From CAZVFX01 sp964626565 (lineage in GTDB: Bacteria; Myxococcota_A; UBA9042; CAIXZC01): DNA of 64,000 nucleotides. The DNA lies in contig CAZVFX010000023.1 of the NCBI GenBank assembly GCA_964626565.1, forward strand, positions 8,201 through 72,200, in the 5' to 3' direction. Of this stretch, positions 8,408 through 18,370 are shown piece after piece. The notes under the pieces were generated by a model. The model saw only the letters and a list, made by a program, of their open reading frames with translations. It searched no databases and was not told the DNA's origin. A program made the translations under genes and the position numbers. Each line of letters opens with the position of its first letter. Positions within the stretch are counted from its first letter, which is position 1.

Positions 8408-9034
8408 TTATTCCCCGGTAAGGTCGTAGCGGACGAACCGGCGAATGCTCACGTTTTCACCGAGCTGTCCCGCAACGTCCTTGACCATCGCCGCAATGCT
8501 GCGCTGCTCCGACTTGTCCTGCGCCAGCGCGTAGGTCTGGTCCAGCAGGCAGTTCTCTTCGTTCCACTTGCGGATCTTGCCTTCTACGATCTTTTCCAGA
8601 ATGTGTTCCGGCTTGCCGCTTTCTCGAAGTTGCTCCAGAAACAGTTCTTTTTCCTTGGCCAGGGTCTCTTCCGGCACTTCGTCGGAGTTGAGCCAGCCCG
8701 GCGACGCGGCTGCGATGTGCAGGCACACATTGTTGACGAACTCTTTGAATGTGTCCGTCTTGGCGGCGAAATCAGTTTCGCAGTTGACTTCCACCAGCAC
8801 GCCGATGCTCGGCACGCCGCCGTCCGACCGGGTGTGCAGGTAGGATCCGATGATCCCTTCCTTGGCTTCCCGGTGAGCTTTCTTGGCCGCAATGTCGGCC
8901 CGCTGCTTTCTGAGCAGGTCCACCGACTTATCCATGTCGCCGCCGCACTCTTTGAGGGCTGCCTTGCAGTCCATAATGCCGGCGCCGGTGATTTCCCGCA
9001 GTTCCTTTATCATTGCCATCGTAACTTCAGCCAT
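8408..9034 (-). CDS. tsf: Elongation factor Ts, short form
   Basis: Guanine-nucleotide exchange factor for EF-Tu, 208 residues. The N-terminal UBA-like domain contains LREITGAGIMDCKAALKE, and the core carries the signature EVNCETDFAAKT. It is of the short type seen in Thermus and many other bacteria, compared with about 283 residues in E. coli, because the second half of the core is reduced. It sits between rpsB and pyrH with a strong GGAGGAAAACACC leader before the ATG. Confidence 0.96.
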   Translation of the reverse strand: MAEVTMAMIKELREITGAGIMDCKAALKECGGDMDKSVDLLRKQRADIAAKKAHREAKEGIIGSYLHTRSDGGVPSIGVLVEVNCETDFAAKTDTFKEFVNNVCLHIAAASPGWLNSDEVPEETLAKEKELFLEQLRESGKPEHILEKIVEGKIRKWNEENCLLDQTYALAQDKSEQRSIAAMVKDVAGQLGENVSIRRFVRYDLTGE

Positions 9035-9088
9035 GGTGTTTTCCTCCTCTGTTTTACTCGAGTATTGTGAACAGTCTCGTCGCCGGCA

Positions 9089-10267
9089 CTACTCCTTTTC
9101 GGCTTCCTTTTCGGCCGGAGCTTCTTCCGCCGGTGCTTCTTCCGCGGCAACTTCTTCCGCCGGTGTCTCTTCCGCCGGTGCTGCCTCGGCTGCAACTTCC
9201 TCGGCCGGAGCTTTTTCGGCCGGAGCTTCTTCCGCCGGTGCTTCTTTCGCCGATGCTTTTTTCGCCGGTGCTTTTTTCGCCGGTGCTTTTTTCGCGGCAA
9301 CTTCCTCGGCCGGTGCTGCTTCCGCGGCTACTTCCTCGGCCGGTGCTGCTTCCGCGGCTACTTCCTCGGCCGGTGCTGCTTCCGCCGGGACCTCTTCCGC
9401 CGGGACCTCTTCCGCCGCAGTTTCTTCAGCGGCTGCTTCGGCGGCCGGAGCTTCCTCGACCTTCGCCTTCGCCTTCTTGCCCTTCCTCGGGCCCTTGCCG
9501 CGAACGATAACTTCAACGTCCGAGTCGGCTTCGTCGCCTGCCGGGGTCGCCTTGTCGGTACCGGCAATAAGGATCTGCTTGTGCAACTCGCGCCCTTCCA
9601 GGCAGGCATCAGCCGCAGCCCGGGCGAACAGTCGGATCGACTTGATCGCGTCGTCATTGGCCGGAATCGCATACTGCACAGTGTCCGGGTCGCAGTTGGT
9701 GTCCACGACGGCCACCGTGGGAATCTTCAGCTTGGTCGACTCCGCCACCGCAATCTTCTCCCGCATCGGATCGATTATGAAAATCGCCTTGGGCAGCCCG
9801 TTCATGTTCCGGATTCCCTCAAGGTTGCGCAGCAGCTTCTCCCGGCGCTTTTCCAGCCGGAGAACTTCCTTCTTTGGCAGGCGCTCTACCGAACCCTCAG
9901 CCAGCAGCGTATCCAGATCTTCGATGGTCTGCAGACTCTTGCGAATGGTCGCGATGTTGGTGAGCATGCCGCCTAGCCACCGGTACGTCACGTAAGGCAT
10001 GTCGCAGCGGTTTGCTTCTTCCGTCACGACCTCACGGGCCTGGTGCTTGGTGCCGACGAACATCACCTGCTCACCCTTGGAAACCACCTTGGTCAAGAAC
10101 TCCATCGCCTTCTTGAACAGGGGGTAGGTCTTCTGGAGGTTGATGACGTGAATGCCGTTCTTGGCGCCGTAGATGTACGGCCGCATCTTCGGGTTCCACC
10201 GGCGAGTCTGATGCCCGAAGTGGGCGCCCGATTCCAACATGTCTTTCATGCTTACTTCAAATGCCAT
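9089..10267 (-). CDS. rpsB: Ribosomal protein S2 with long Ala/Glu/Pro repeat tail
   Basis: Small-subunit protein S2, 392 residues instead of the usual 230-260. Residues 1 to about 250 are a normal S2 (KDMLESGAHFGHQTRRWNPK, GTKHQAREVV, YRWLGGMLTN). From about 262 onward a low-complexity tail repeats AAPAEEVAAE-type units, with a basic middle block APAKKAPAKKASAK. The DNA for the tail contains three copies of a 30-bp unit (9301-9387), the first two identical. The start at 10267 follows GGAGAG; the open frame nine codons longer has no such site. Similar Ala/Lys/Glu tails occur on S2 in scattered lineages, with no settled role. Confidence 0.95.
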   Translation of the reverse strand: MAFEVSMKDMLESGAHFGHQTRRWNPKMRPYIYGAKNGIHVINLQKTYPLFKKAMEFLTKVVSKGEQVMFVGTKHQAREVVTEEANRCDMPYVTYRWLGGMLTNIATIRKSLQTIEDLDTLLAEGSVERLPKKEVLRLEKRREKLLRNLEGIRNMNGLPKAIFIIDPMREKIAVAESTKLKIPTVAVVDTNCDPDTVQYAIPANDDAIKSIRLFARAAADACLEGRELHKQILIAGTDKATPAGDEADSDVEVIVRGKGPRKGKKAKAKVEEAPAAEAAAEETAAEEVPAEEVPAEAAPAEEVAAEAAPAEEVAAEAAPAEEVAAKKAPAKKAPAKKASAKEAPAEEAPAEKAPAEEVAAEAAPAEETPAEEVAAEEAPAEEAPAEKEAEKE

Positions 10268-10380
10268 GATCTCTCCTTCTTCGTTTGCCTCCACTCCGGA
10301 ATCCCCACGGCCTTGCCGGGGAACACGAAGAACCCGAAGTGTGCAGCGTTAACAAATAGCCTCAAAAAATGCGGCTAGCT

Positions 10381-10408
10381 ACTATATCCCTCTTTAAGTT
10401 TAATGCAA
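10381..10408 (-). promoter_or_regulatory. Promoter of the rpsB operon
   Basis: On the minus strand: TTGCAT (10408-10403), a 16-base spacer, TATAGT (10386-10381). The transcript would start near 10374, giving a leader of about 105 bases before rpsB, long enough for autogenous control by S2, although no known leader structure was recognised. Confidence 0.6.
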
Positions 10409-10454
10409 TGAAAAAAACACGCTCTGGCCCAAGGCGCTTCGCAGCCGAAAATTC

Positions 10455-10484
10455 TTGACAGTGTAGGCGCGCTTCTGCTAGCTT
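10455..10484 (+). promoter_or_regulatory. Promoter of tRNA-Leu
   Basis: Consensus -35 TTGACA (10455-10460), 18-base spacer ending in an extended TGC, and -10 TAGCTT (10479-10484), about 22 bases ahead of the mature tRNA 5' end. Confidence 0.65.
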
Positions 10485-10505
10485 CCGGGCGTCGTTTGAT
10501 AGCGT

Positions 10506-10595
<90 letters not shown>

Positions 10596-10976
10596 ATGAT
10601 TGCCCAGCTTATTTCACGGTTTCTTCTCGTCGGTACAAAGCCAACTGTCGCAGTCGTCTGTGTATTTCTGCTCGCGGCCACGGCAGGGTGCCGCACCGAA
10701 GGCGAGCGACTGGTAGACGAATTGACCGGCTCCCTGGAGAAAGTGGTCGTCGTCATGGAGACCCCGCCGGAAGACGGCAGGCAACCGGTGGAGGCCGCGC
10801 TTGAACTGCTGGAGGAACAGGCGGTACGCATGCGCCAGCTTGAGTCAAGATTGGATGACGTGGTGCGCACCATGAATGAGCGGCAGAGAGAGGAACTGGC
10901 CCGCTACGCGGCCGGTCGCTTCCAGGCAATCGAAGACCGCCTGGCCGCGGCCGTACGGGCGGAATCCCCAGAATAA
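10596..10976 (+). CDS. Small coiled-coil lipoprotein
   Basis: 126-residue protein whose start ATG comes one base after the CCA end of tRNA-Leu. The N-terminus is hydrophobic and ends in a lipobox (ATAGC, Cys at about 32), so it should be a lipid-anchored periplasmic protein. Residues about 40-120 are charged and helical with a heptad pattern (LLEEQAVRMRQLESRL), predicting a coiled coil. It ends 11 bases before the next secreted protein. No family was recognised. Transcription may come by read-through from the tRNA promoter, as no separate promoter fits between. Confidence 0.65.
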   Translation: MIAQLISRFLLVGTKPTVAVVCVFLLAATAGCRTEGERLVDELTGSLEKVVVVMETPPEDGRQPVEAALELLEEQAVRMRQLESRLDDVVRTMNERQREELARYAAGRFQAIEDRLAAAVRAESPE

Positions 10977-10987
10977 GAGGAAAAACG

Positions 10988-12964
10988 ATGAAAAGACTAT
11001 GTTTGATGGCCCTGCTGGTGGTCGTAACGATGCCGCTGCGTTCGGCCTCAGCCGATGTGGATCCGTTTATCCAGCAGAACCTGCTGCCTGAGCACGACAC
11101 CTTCGCGACCCATAACGACAACGTCGCCCACGGCGGAGAGCCTATTATCAAAGTTGGGATAGAGCCCCAGGAGTGTTTCGAACAGGGCTGGAACGCCTGT
11201 GATGACGACGACATGGTCTGTTGCGAAACAGCTCAGACCTACAACTACTGCGCTCCCGAAGGGGCCTGCGGGTCGTCCGCACCGATCTGGAAGGCCCACC
11301 GCAAGTTCCGTGGCTATATCCGTTTCGACCTGTCAGGTCTGCCCGTATATCCCGAGGTCAAAGTGGTCTCCGCCAACCTGCGGTTCCAGGAAATGGGCAA
11401 GGTGGAAGAGATGGGCGGCCCTGTGAACGTCATAGTCACTCGTCTCAAGCAAATCGGGAACCCCGACCCTATTTGCCAGTGGGACGAAGGCACACTCAAC
11501 GACACCGACGGCACCACCTGGAACTCGTTACCCCAGAATCTCGCCATTACCCCGGAAGGAGCCTGGGCCTACGATGTAACTCAGGCCATGACCGACTGGT
11601 TGGAATCGATGCCGCCCGCGGAGAACTGCGGCTTCCAACTCTACGACCCCGATTTTGGTAAGGCCGACAACCCGATCCAGCGGTGGGTGGCGTTCTCCAG
11701 CAAAGAGGGAGGATTCCCACCTCAGTTGCAGGTGACGCTGGCCAAGGACCTGGACTTTGACGGTCACTACGGCGACTGCAACGAGGAGGACCCCGAAATC
11801 AACCCCGACGCGATTGAAACCTGCGATGGGGTGGACCAGGATTGCGACGGGGATATCGACGAGGAAAACTGTGACGGGCTGGACAACGACTGCGACGGCC
11901 AGATCGATGAAGGGGAGAACCTGTGTGGCGACGGGCAGCTTTGCGTCTTCCATGAGTGTATCGTTACCTGCCAGGATGAATGTGGCGGGGATTGGGATAC
12001 CACCTGCAAATTTAATGAAGACACAGGTCTGTGGGAGAAGTGGGGCTGCGGCGACAAGGACGGCGACCCCTGTCTGGAGTACTTCAAGGCCATGGACTGC
12101 AAGGAAGGGTGGTTCTGCAACTGGGGAAGCTGCTCCAGTAACTGCGTTGACGACTGCGAAGAGGACGAGATCGGCGACCAGGAGTGCGCCGAAGACAACG
12201 TCGGCAATCTGTACGTCGCCGAGTGCGGTGACTGGGATGGTGATGGTTGCCTTGAGTGGGGCAATCTCGAACCCTGTTTGCCCTCTGCCACCTGCGAAAA
12301 CGCTCAGTGCCTGGGCGGCTGCACCGACGAGTGTCCTGAGTCGGGCCAGACTGAGTGCCTGGGCGAACTTGGGGTGAGCGCCTGTTACGACTCCGACCTG
12401 GACGGCTGCCTGGAGTGGACCGAGGTGGGGCAGTGTAACGCTGACACAGAGTACTGCGAGGGTGGACAGTGCAAACTAACCAATCCCCCTTGCGTTGACA
12501 ACTGCGCACCGGACAGCACCAAGTGCGAGACCTTCGACGATGGCAATTCGTTTCTCTACCCGTGCATCGAAGATGGTGACGAAGACCCATGTTTCGAGTG
12601 GGGTACTCCCGAGGCGTGCCCCTATGCCTGCGCCCCAGACGGCGTCGACTGCGCAGGTGAGCCTCTCGTGGAACCCCAGCCCGACATAGTCGAATGGGAA
12701 TTCGATATCGGCCAGGATGTTACCAGCGACCTGGGCGTTGACACCGCTGTCGTCAATCCCGACAGCGGGGGAACCGCGCCCGAAGCCGGTTCTCCGGATA
12801 CGGGGATGCCCACCGACTCCTACTCACCACCGGTCGACAGCGGCGCAGTAAGCTCCGGCGGCGACAGCGGCTGTTCATCGGCCGGGGGCCACCCCGCCGC
12901 GGGCTTCTTGCTGCTCTTTCTCTGCGCCGCACTTTCCTGTCTCCACCGGCGTCGCTTCAACTAG
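10988..12964 (+). CDS. Secreted DNRLRE-like protein with MopE motifs and MYXO-CTERM-like tail
   Basis: 658 residues with a signal peptide (cleavage near SASA-DVD). Residues about 30-250 resemble the DNRLRE/CBM96 beta-sandwich found in secreted proteins (FRGYIRFDLSGLP, VYDVTQAMTDWL-like WAYDVTQAMTDWLE). Residues about 255-310 contain MopE-type motifs (CDGVDQDCDGDIDE, CDGLDNDCDGQIDE). A cysteine-rich region follows with repeated CxDEC units. The C-terminus has a Ser/Gly stretch with GGDSGCSS, one hydrophobic helix and HRRRF, resembling MYXO-CTERM sorting signals that anchor and process surface proteins in Myxococcota. The substrate is unknown. It follows the small lipoprotein by 11 bases and may share its transcript. 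Confidence 0.8.
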   Translation: MKRLCLMALLVVVTMPLRSASADVDPFIQQNLLPEHDTFATHNDNVAHGGEPIIKVGIEPQECFEQGWNACDDDDMVCCETAQTYNYCAPEGACGSSAPIWKAHRKFRGYIRFDLSGLPVYPEVKVVSANLRFQEMGKVEEMGGPVNVIVTRLKQIGNPDPICQWDEGTLNDTDGTTWNSLPQNLAITPEGAWAYDVTQAMTDWLESMPPAENCGFQLYDPDFGKADNPIQRWVAFSSKEGGFPPQLQVTLAKDLDFDGHYGDCNEEDPEINPDAIETCDGVDQDCDGDIDEENCDGLDNDCDGQIDEGENLCGDGQLCVFHECIVTCQDECGGDWDTTCKFNEDTGLWEKWGCGDKDGDPCLEYFKAMDCKEGWFCNWGSCSSNCVDDCEEDEIGDQECAEDNVGNLYVAECGDWDGDGCLEWGNLEPCLPSATCENAQCLGGCTDECPESGQTECLGELGVSACYDSDLDGCLEWTEVGQCNADTEYCEGGQCKLTNPPCVDNCAPDSTKCETFDDGNSFLYPCIEDGDEDPCFEWGTPEACPYACAPDGVDCAGEPLVEPQPDIVEWEFDIGQDVTSDLGVDTAVVNPDSGGTAPEAGSPDTGMPTDSYSPPVDSGAVSSGGDSGCSSAGGHPAAGFLLLFLCAALSCLHRRRFN

Positions 12965-12984
12965 CCTTCGCCGACAACTCGGCT

Positions 12985-13013
12985 TTGTGTGATTATCACC
13001 GTTCTGCTATAAT
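12985..13013 (+). promoter_or_regulatory. Promoter of the MopE-repeat giant protein
   Basis: A consensus -10 TATAAT (13008-13013) preceded by TGC as an extended element, with a weak -35 TTGTGT at 12985-12990, 17 bases upstream. The start codon is 45 bases downstream of the -10. Confidence 0.6.
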
Positions 13014-13057
13014 CCCATTCCTGTGAAGTCGCTGCATTCCGATCGTGGGAGGGAGTC

Positions 13058-16000
13058 ATGAAGTTCACCTGTCAGGTAGCAGGTTATGCGAGATGCTCGA
13101 GCCTTTTCGCCGCGTTGGCCTTTAGCTTGTGGTCATGTGGCGGGGGCTCCGCCAGCCTCCTGGAAAAAGAGCTGCATCAATCCGGAGATGTCGCGACCCA
13201 CGATACCGAAGGAGATTCCTCGGTAGCGACCGAACTTCCGTTGGAAGAGGCGTGGGTACTTCCCGACGGGAAAGCCGACCCTGACTATCTCTTCTTTGAA
13301 GACCAGTGGCAGGAGGACGCAGACAAGAAAGGCAAGCTCGGCGACCCCTGTTACGACAACGAGGATTGCGAGAGCGGGTTCTGCCTCAACGTCTCTCAGG
13401 ACCAAGGAGTCTGCACCGAAACCTGCGTCGAGGAGTGTCCCGACGGCTGGAGCTGCCAGGGCGTAACCGGTCTCGGTCCGGACCTGGTGTTCGTGTGTGT
13501 GCCGATCTTCGAGAACCTGTGCAATCCCTGCAATGAAAATCCGGACTGCGGCCAGGAAGGCCACTGCGTTCCACTGGGTGAAGAAGGGGGTTTTTGCTTC
13601 TACCCTTGCGATGGCGATTGCTTGAGTGGATTCGAATGTGTGCAGGCCGCGACCGAGGACCTCGGTCAAATCGACCTGTGCCTTCCCGAAACCGGCAGTT
13701 GCATCTGCTACGCCGGTCACCCGGCGCCGGACGTCGACTGTTTCCGGGAAAACGAATACGGTAAGTGCGAAGGTGTTTCAACCTGCGATACCGAGGCAGG
13801 GTGGAGCGAGTGCGACGCTCCTTATCCCGCGCCCGAGATTTGCAACGGATTGGACGATAACTGCAATACCGTTGCCGATGAAGGATTTCCCGATATTGAC
13901 AAGGATGGAGATTCGGATTGCGTTGACGATGATGATGACGGTGACGGTGACCCGGATGATACCGATTGCGAACCCCAGGATGAGACCATCCACCACGGCG
14001 CTGAAGAGGTGTGTGACGGCATCGACAACGATTGCAACGGCGAAGTGGACGAAACCGACGTCGACACCGACGAAGACGGCCTCGCCGACTGCTGGGACCA
14101 GGACGACGACAACGACGGCATCGTCGACCTGGTGGACAACTGCCCCCTCACCTACAACAAGAAACAGAGCGACACCGATGATGACGGGATGGGAGACGCG
14201 TGCGACGACGACGATGACGGCGATGGCGTGCCTGACCCCCTCGATAACTGCCCCTTCGACCCCAATCCGAGCCAGGAGGACCTGGACGGTGACGGTGTCG
14301 GCGACCTGTGCGAAGGGGACATGGATGGGGATGGCTGGGACGATGTGGAGGATTGTGCGCCCAAGGACCCTGATGTTCACCCCATGGCATTGGAGCTCTG
14401 CGACGGCATCGACAACAACTGCAACGACCAGACCGACGAGGGGTTCCTTGATTTTGACGGTGACGGCATCGCCGATTGCGAGGACAAGGACGACGACAAC
14501 GACGGCGACAACGATGAGACCGATTGCGCCCCCCTTGACCCTTCCATCGGGCACACTGCGGACGAAATGTGCGACGGCATCGATAACAACTGCAACGGCA
14601 AGGTCGACGAGACCTTCCTCGACACCGACGACGACGGCCTGGCCGACTGCCAGGACGCTGATGATGACGACGACGGAGTAGCCGACGAGGGGGATTGCAA
14701 ACCCCTCGACCCGGCGGTGTTCCCCGGGGCTCCGGAAGATTGCGACGGCAGCGATAACAACTGCAACGGACAGGTGGACGAAGGTTTCGCCGACACCGAC
14801 GGTGATGGATTGGCCGATTGCCTGGATGAAGACAGTGACGGGGACGGCATCCTCAACGGCCAGGACAATTGTCCTCTCATCGAGAATCCGGCCCAGACCG
14901 ATTTCGACGGGGACGGCGAGGGCGATGCCTGCGACCTGGACGACGACGACGACGGCGCCCAGGACAACGTAGACTGTGAGCCCCAGAACCCGGACATCAG
15001 CCCACTGGCGCCCGAGGCGTGCAACGGTATCGACGACAACTGCAGCGGCGACGCAGACGAGGAAGGTGCCGAGGGGTGCGAGACGCACTATTTCGACGGC
15101 GATGGCGATGGATTCGGCAAGTCGCAGGGCGAAGTCTGCCTGTGCGCGCCTGAAGGATTCCACACCGCGAAAGTGCCCGGCGACTGTGATGATTATGACG
15201 GGGCGATTAACCCTGACGCGGTGGAACTGTGCGATGGTAAAGACAACAACTGCGAGGGCGCGGCCGATGAGGGTTTCCCCGACCTCAACGGCAACGGCAT
15301 CGCCGACTGCGTGGATGACGATGACGACGGAGACGGCTTCACTGACTTCTTTGACAATTGCCCCCAGATCGCCAATCCCGATCAGGCCGACTATGACTTT
15401 GACGGCAAGGGAGACGTGTGCGATGTCGATGACGACAACGACCTGACTCCGGACGAAGAAGATTGCGCTCCGTTCGACGCCGAGATTCACCTTGGAGCTC
15501 AGGAACTGTGTGACAACCTGGACAACAACTGTGACGGGATTCTTGATGACGAGGATGCGGGCGGCTGCCTGCCGCACTATATCGACCTGGACGAAGACCA
15601 GTTCGGGGAGGAGCATGGTTTTGCGTGCCTCTGCGCGCCCAATGACGAATTCAGCACCGTTGTCGCGGGGGACTGTGACGACGACGACCCGGAGGTCAAT
15701 CCCGACGCTGAAGAGGTGTGCGACGGCTTGGACAACGATTGCAACGCCGAGGTCGACGACGGTTTTCCCGATACCGACCAGGACGGCCTGGCGGACTGCA
15801 CCGATAAGGATGACGACAACGACGGGGTTAATGACGGCCAGGACAACTGCCAGTGGGTGGCCAATCCGGAGCAGGAAGACGGCGATGAAGACGGTGCCGG
15901 CGACGCTTGCGACGGCGACGACGACAACGATGGTCACGATGATGACGACGACTGCGCACCCCTCGACCCGGAAATTTTCCCCGGCGCACTGGAGATTTGC

Positions 16001-18370
16001 GACGGCATCGATAACAACTGTGACGGCGCTAGCGATGAGCCGGGTGCGGACGGATGCTCAGAGTTGTTCAAGGACCAGGATGCGGACGGCTACGGCAAGA
16101 ACGGAGATTCCCTGTGCCTGTGCGAGGCGTGGGAAGCCTACACTGCGCTTACCGACGGCGATTGCAACGACCTGAACCAGGACATCAACCCTGCCGCATC
16201 GGAGCTGTGCGACGGGCTGGACAACAACTGCAACGGCGACAACGACGAAGGGTTCAGCGACACCGACGAGGACGGCATCGCCAACTGTATCGACGACGAT
16301 GACGACAACGACGGAGTGCCCGACGCGGCGGACAACTGTGTGCTCAAGCCGAATCAGGAGCAGACTGACAGCGACATGGATGGCATGGGCGACGAGTGCG
16401 ACCAGGACGACGACAATGATGGTTGGGCCGACGGCGTCGACTGTGAGCCCCTCAACCCCAAAGTCAGCCCCGGGCATGACGAAAAGTGCAACGGCGTCGA
16501 TGACAACTGTGATGACATCGTGGACGGCGAGGGAGCAGCCGGTTGCCAGACCTACTACTACGACGGCGATAGCGACGGTTTCGGTGTGACCCAGAACAGC
16601 AAGTGCATTTGCGAAGAGTCGGGAAACTACACCGCTTCCCTGGATGGGGACTGCAGCGACGAAGACGAAGAGATCAACCCGGGAGTGGCGGAAGCCTGTG
16701 ACGGCGTGGACAACGACTGCGACGGTGATGTGGATGAGGGCTTTACCGACGCGGACCTGGATGGCCTGGCCGATTGTATCGACCCGGACGACGACAACGA
16801 CCTGGTGCTGGACGAAGACGACAACTGCCCCACGGTGCCCAATCCGGATCAGAAGGACGCGGACGGCGACGGGCAGGGGAATGCCTGCGACGGGGACGCG
16901 GACGGCGACGGGTTCGGCGATGACGTAGATTGCGGCCCGCTGGACCCGGAGATATACCCCGGCGCGGACGAAAAGTGCAACGGCTTCGATGACAATTGCG
17001 ACGGGACTCCCGATGAAGAAGACGCGGTTGGTTGCAACCTCTACTTTGCCGACGTGGACAACGACGGCTGGGGCGATGCGGGAGACGCCAAGTGCCTGTG
17101 CGCGGAAACAGGCAAGTATACCGCTTCCCTCGAGGGAGATTGCAACGACACCAACAACCAGGTGCATCCCGGCGCCGCGGAAGAGTGCAACGGAGTTGAC
17201 GATAACTGCGACGGTGCGGCCGATGATGAAGATGCGGCGGGCTGTGTTGCCTACTACCTGGACGGGGACGCCGACGGTTATGGCCTGCCCGGCGAGTCCC
17301 ACTGCTATTGCCTCCCCAAGGGCAGTTGGAGCTCCACCAACAACCTCGACTGTGCCGATGCAGACCCGGCGGTCAATCCCGGCGCCACAGAGGCGTGCAA
17401 CGGCAAAGACGATGACTGCGACTCTTCAGTTGATGAGGAGGATGCGGCCGGTTGCGACGACTTCTTCAAAGACTCCGACAATGACGACTTCGGCGCCCCG
17501 GGAGTGTCTCACTGCTACTGCGAAGCTACCGGTATCTGGAGCGCACTCAACGGCGACGATTGCAACGACTCCAACAGCGCGGTGAACCCGGATGCGACGG
17601 AGTTGTGCAACAGCGTGGATGACAACTGTAACGGGGCGGTGGACGAGGCCAACGCGGATGGCTGCACCGTCTATTACCAGGACGCGGACGGGGATACCTA
17701 TGGTAATCCCACTGCCTCCTCTTGCCTGTGCGGCACCTCCGGCAACTACACTTCGGTCACCGGCACCGACTGCGACGACACCGACGCCGCGGTCAACCCT
17801 GCGGGCACCGAAGTATTGTGCAACGGCAAAGACGACGACTGTGACGGCGGCCCCGATTCCGGGATCATTTACGAGGAGAATTTTGACGATGGCTCCGCCA
17901 ACAACTGGAGCATGTCCTCCAATAACGGCAGCGTCAACTGGCACGTGGACTCGTATCGCAAGCACAGCCAGCCGTACTCGCTGGCCATGAATAATGCCGC
18001 TACCCACAGTTACAACTACGGCGCTGTAGACGGCACCGCGGTGTCCCAGTCGGTGCCGCTGCCCACGGTCGCGGGCGGAACCATCAAGCTGAACTGGCGA
18101 CTCGACGCGCACACCGACCCGTCAGAGTATTGCAGTGGTAACGATAACTACGACGTCCTTAGAGTCCAGGTAAACAGCAACACCGTGTGGCAGAAGTGTG
18201 CCGACCAGCTTGAGCAGGTCCCCTCCTGGCAGAACCAGGAGATAGACATCAGTGCGTATGCGGGCCAGAGTGTGCAGACCAAGTTCAGGTTTTACACTTC
18301 CGACTCGTTGTACAACAACGGCGAAGGGCTGTACATCGACGACTTCAACATTACGGTGAAATGCAACTGA
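13058..18370 (+). CDS. Giant MopE/TSP3-repeat lipoprotein with C-terminal beta-sandwich
   Basis: 1770 residues. The N-terminus carries a lipoprotein-type signal ending in LWSC (Cys27), followed by an acidic linker and a cysteine-rich region. From about residue 260 to 1605 it is built from 18 MopE-type motifs of the form CDGxDNNCNGxxDE, interleaved with thrombospondin type 3 calcium-binding repeats (DxDxDGxxDxxDNCP). The last 165 residues (from ENFDDGSANNW) look like a carbohydrate- or cell-binding jelly-roll domain. MopE-type motifs are named after the copper-binding Methylococcus surface protein; the TSP3 parts should bind Ca2+. Start ATG follows GGGAGGGAG. The stop overlaps the next gene by 10 bases. 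Long antisense frames here are shadows of the Asp/Gly codon pattern. Confidence 0.85.
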   Translation: MKFTCQVAGYARCSSLFAALAFSLWSCGGGSASLLEKELHQSGDVATHDTEGDSSVATELPLEEAWVLPDGKADPDYLFFEDQWQEDADKKGKLGDPCYDNEDCESGFCLNVSQDQGVCTETCVEECPDGWSCQGVTGLGPDLVFVCVPIFENLCNPCNENPDCGQEGHCVPLGEEGGFCFYPCDGDCLSGFECVQAATEDLGQIDLCLPETGSCICYAGHPAPDVDCFRENEYGKCEGVSTCDTEAGWSECDAPYPAPEICNGLDDNCNTVADEGFPDIDKDGDSDCVDDDDDGDGDPDDTDCEPQDETIHHGAEEVCDGIDNDCNGEVDETDVDTDEDGLADCWDQDDDNDGIVDLVDNCPLTYNKKQSDTDDDGMGDACDDDDDGDGVPDPLDNCPFDPNPSQEDLDGDGVGDLCEGDMDGDGWDDVEDCAPKDPDVHPMALELCDGIDNNCNDQTDEGFLDFDGDGIADCEDKDDDNDGDNDETDCAPLDPSIGHTADEMCDGIDNNCNGKVDETFLDTDDDGLADCQDADDDDDGVADEGDCKPLDPAVFPGAPEDCDGSDNNCNGQVDEGFADTDGDGLADCLDEDSDGDGILNGQDNCPLIENPAQTDFDGDGEGDACDLDDDDDGAQDNVDCEPQNPDISPLAPEACNGIDDNCSGDADEEGAEGCETHYFDGDGDGFGKSQGEVCLCAPEGFHTAKVPGDCDDYDGAINPDAVELCDGKDNNCEGAADEGFPDLNGNGIADCVDDDDDGDGFTDFFDNCPQIANPDQADYDFDGKGDVCDVDDDNDLTPDEEDCAPFDAEIHLGAQELCDNLDNNCDGILDDEDAGGCLPHYIDLDEDQFGEEHGFACLCAPNDEFSTVVAGDCDDDDPEVNPDAEEVCDGLDNDCNAEVDDGFPDTDQDGLADCTDKDDDNDGVNDGQDNCQWVANPEQEDGDEDGAGDACDGDDDNDGHDDDDDCAPLDPEIFPGALEICDGIDNNCDGASDEPGADGCSELFKDQDADGYGKNGDSLCLCEAWEAYTALTDGDCNDLNQDINPAASELCDGLDNNCNGDNDEGFSDTDEDGIANCIDDDDDNDGVPDAADNCVLKPNQEQTDSDMDGMGDECDQDDDNDGWADGVDCEPLNPKVSPGHDEKCNGVDDNCDDIVDGEGAAGCQTYYYDGDSDGFGVTQNSKCICEESGNYTASLDGDCSDEDEEINPGVAEACDGVDNDCDGDVDEGFTDADLDGLADCIDPDDDNDLVLDEDDNCPTVPNPDQKDADGDGQGNACDGDADGDGFGDDVDCGPLDPEIYPGADEKCNGFDDNCDGTPDEEDAVGCNLYFADVDNDGWGDAGDAKCLCAETGKYTASLEGDCNDTNNQVHPGAAEECNGVDDNCDGAADDEDAAGCVAYYLDGDADGYGLPGESHCYCLPKGSWSSTNNLDCADADPAVNPGATEACNGKDDDCDSSVDEEDAAGCDDFFKDSDNDDFGAPGVSHCYCEATGIWSALNGDDCNDSNSAVNPDATELCNSVDDNCNGAVDEANADGCTVYYQDADGDTYGNPTASSCLCGTSGNYTSVTGTDCDDTDAAVNPAGTEVLCNGKDDDCDGGPDSGIIYEENFDDGSANNWSMSSNNGSVNWHVDSYRKHSQPYSLAMNNAATHSYNYGAVDGTAVSQSVPLPTVAGGTIKLNWRLDAHTDPSEYCSGNDNYDVLRVQVNSNTVWQKCADQLEQVPSWQNQEIDISAYAGQSVQTKFRFYTSDSLYNNGEGLYIDDFNITVKCN

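Noticed and set aside
9089..9500. CRISPR-like array in the rpsB tail
   Set aside because: The repeats are direct, coding, and contiguous with no unique spacers; they encode the S2 Ala/Glu tail.
13778..15937. 719-codon open frame on the minus strand inside the MopE-repeat giant
   Set aside because: Its translation is a monotonous Val/Ile/Ala/Gly string, the antisense mirror of Asp/Asn/Gly codons in the plus-strand repeats. It has no ribosome site or domain.
16058..17302. 414-codon minus-strand frame in the same gene
   Set aside because: Same antisense shadow of the calcium-repeat codons; no independent coding evidence.
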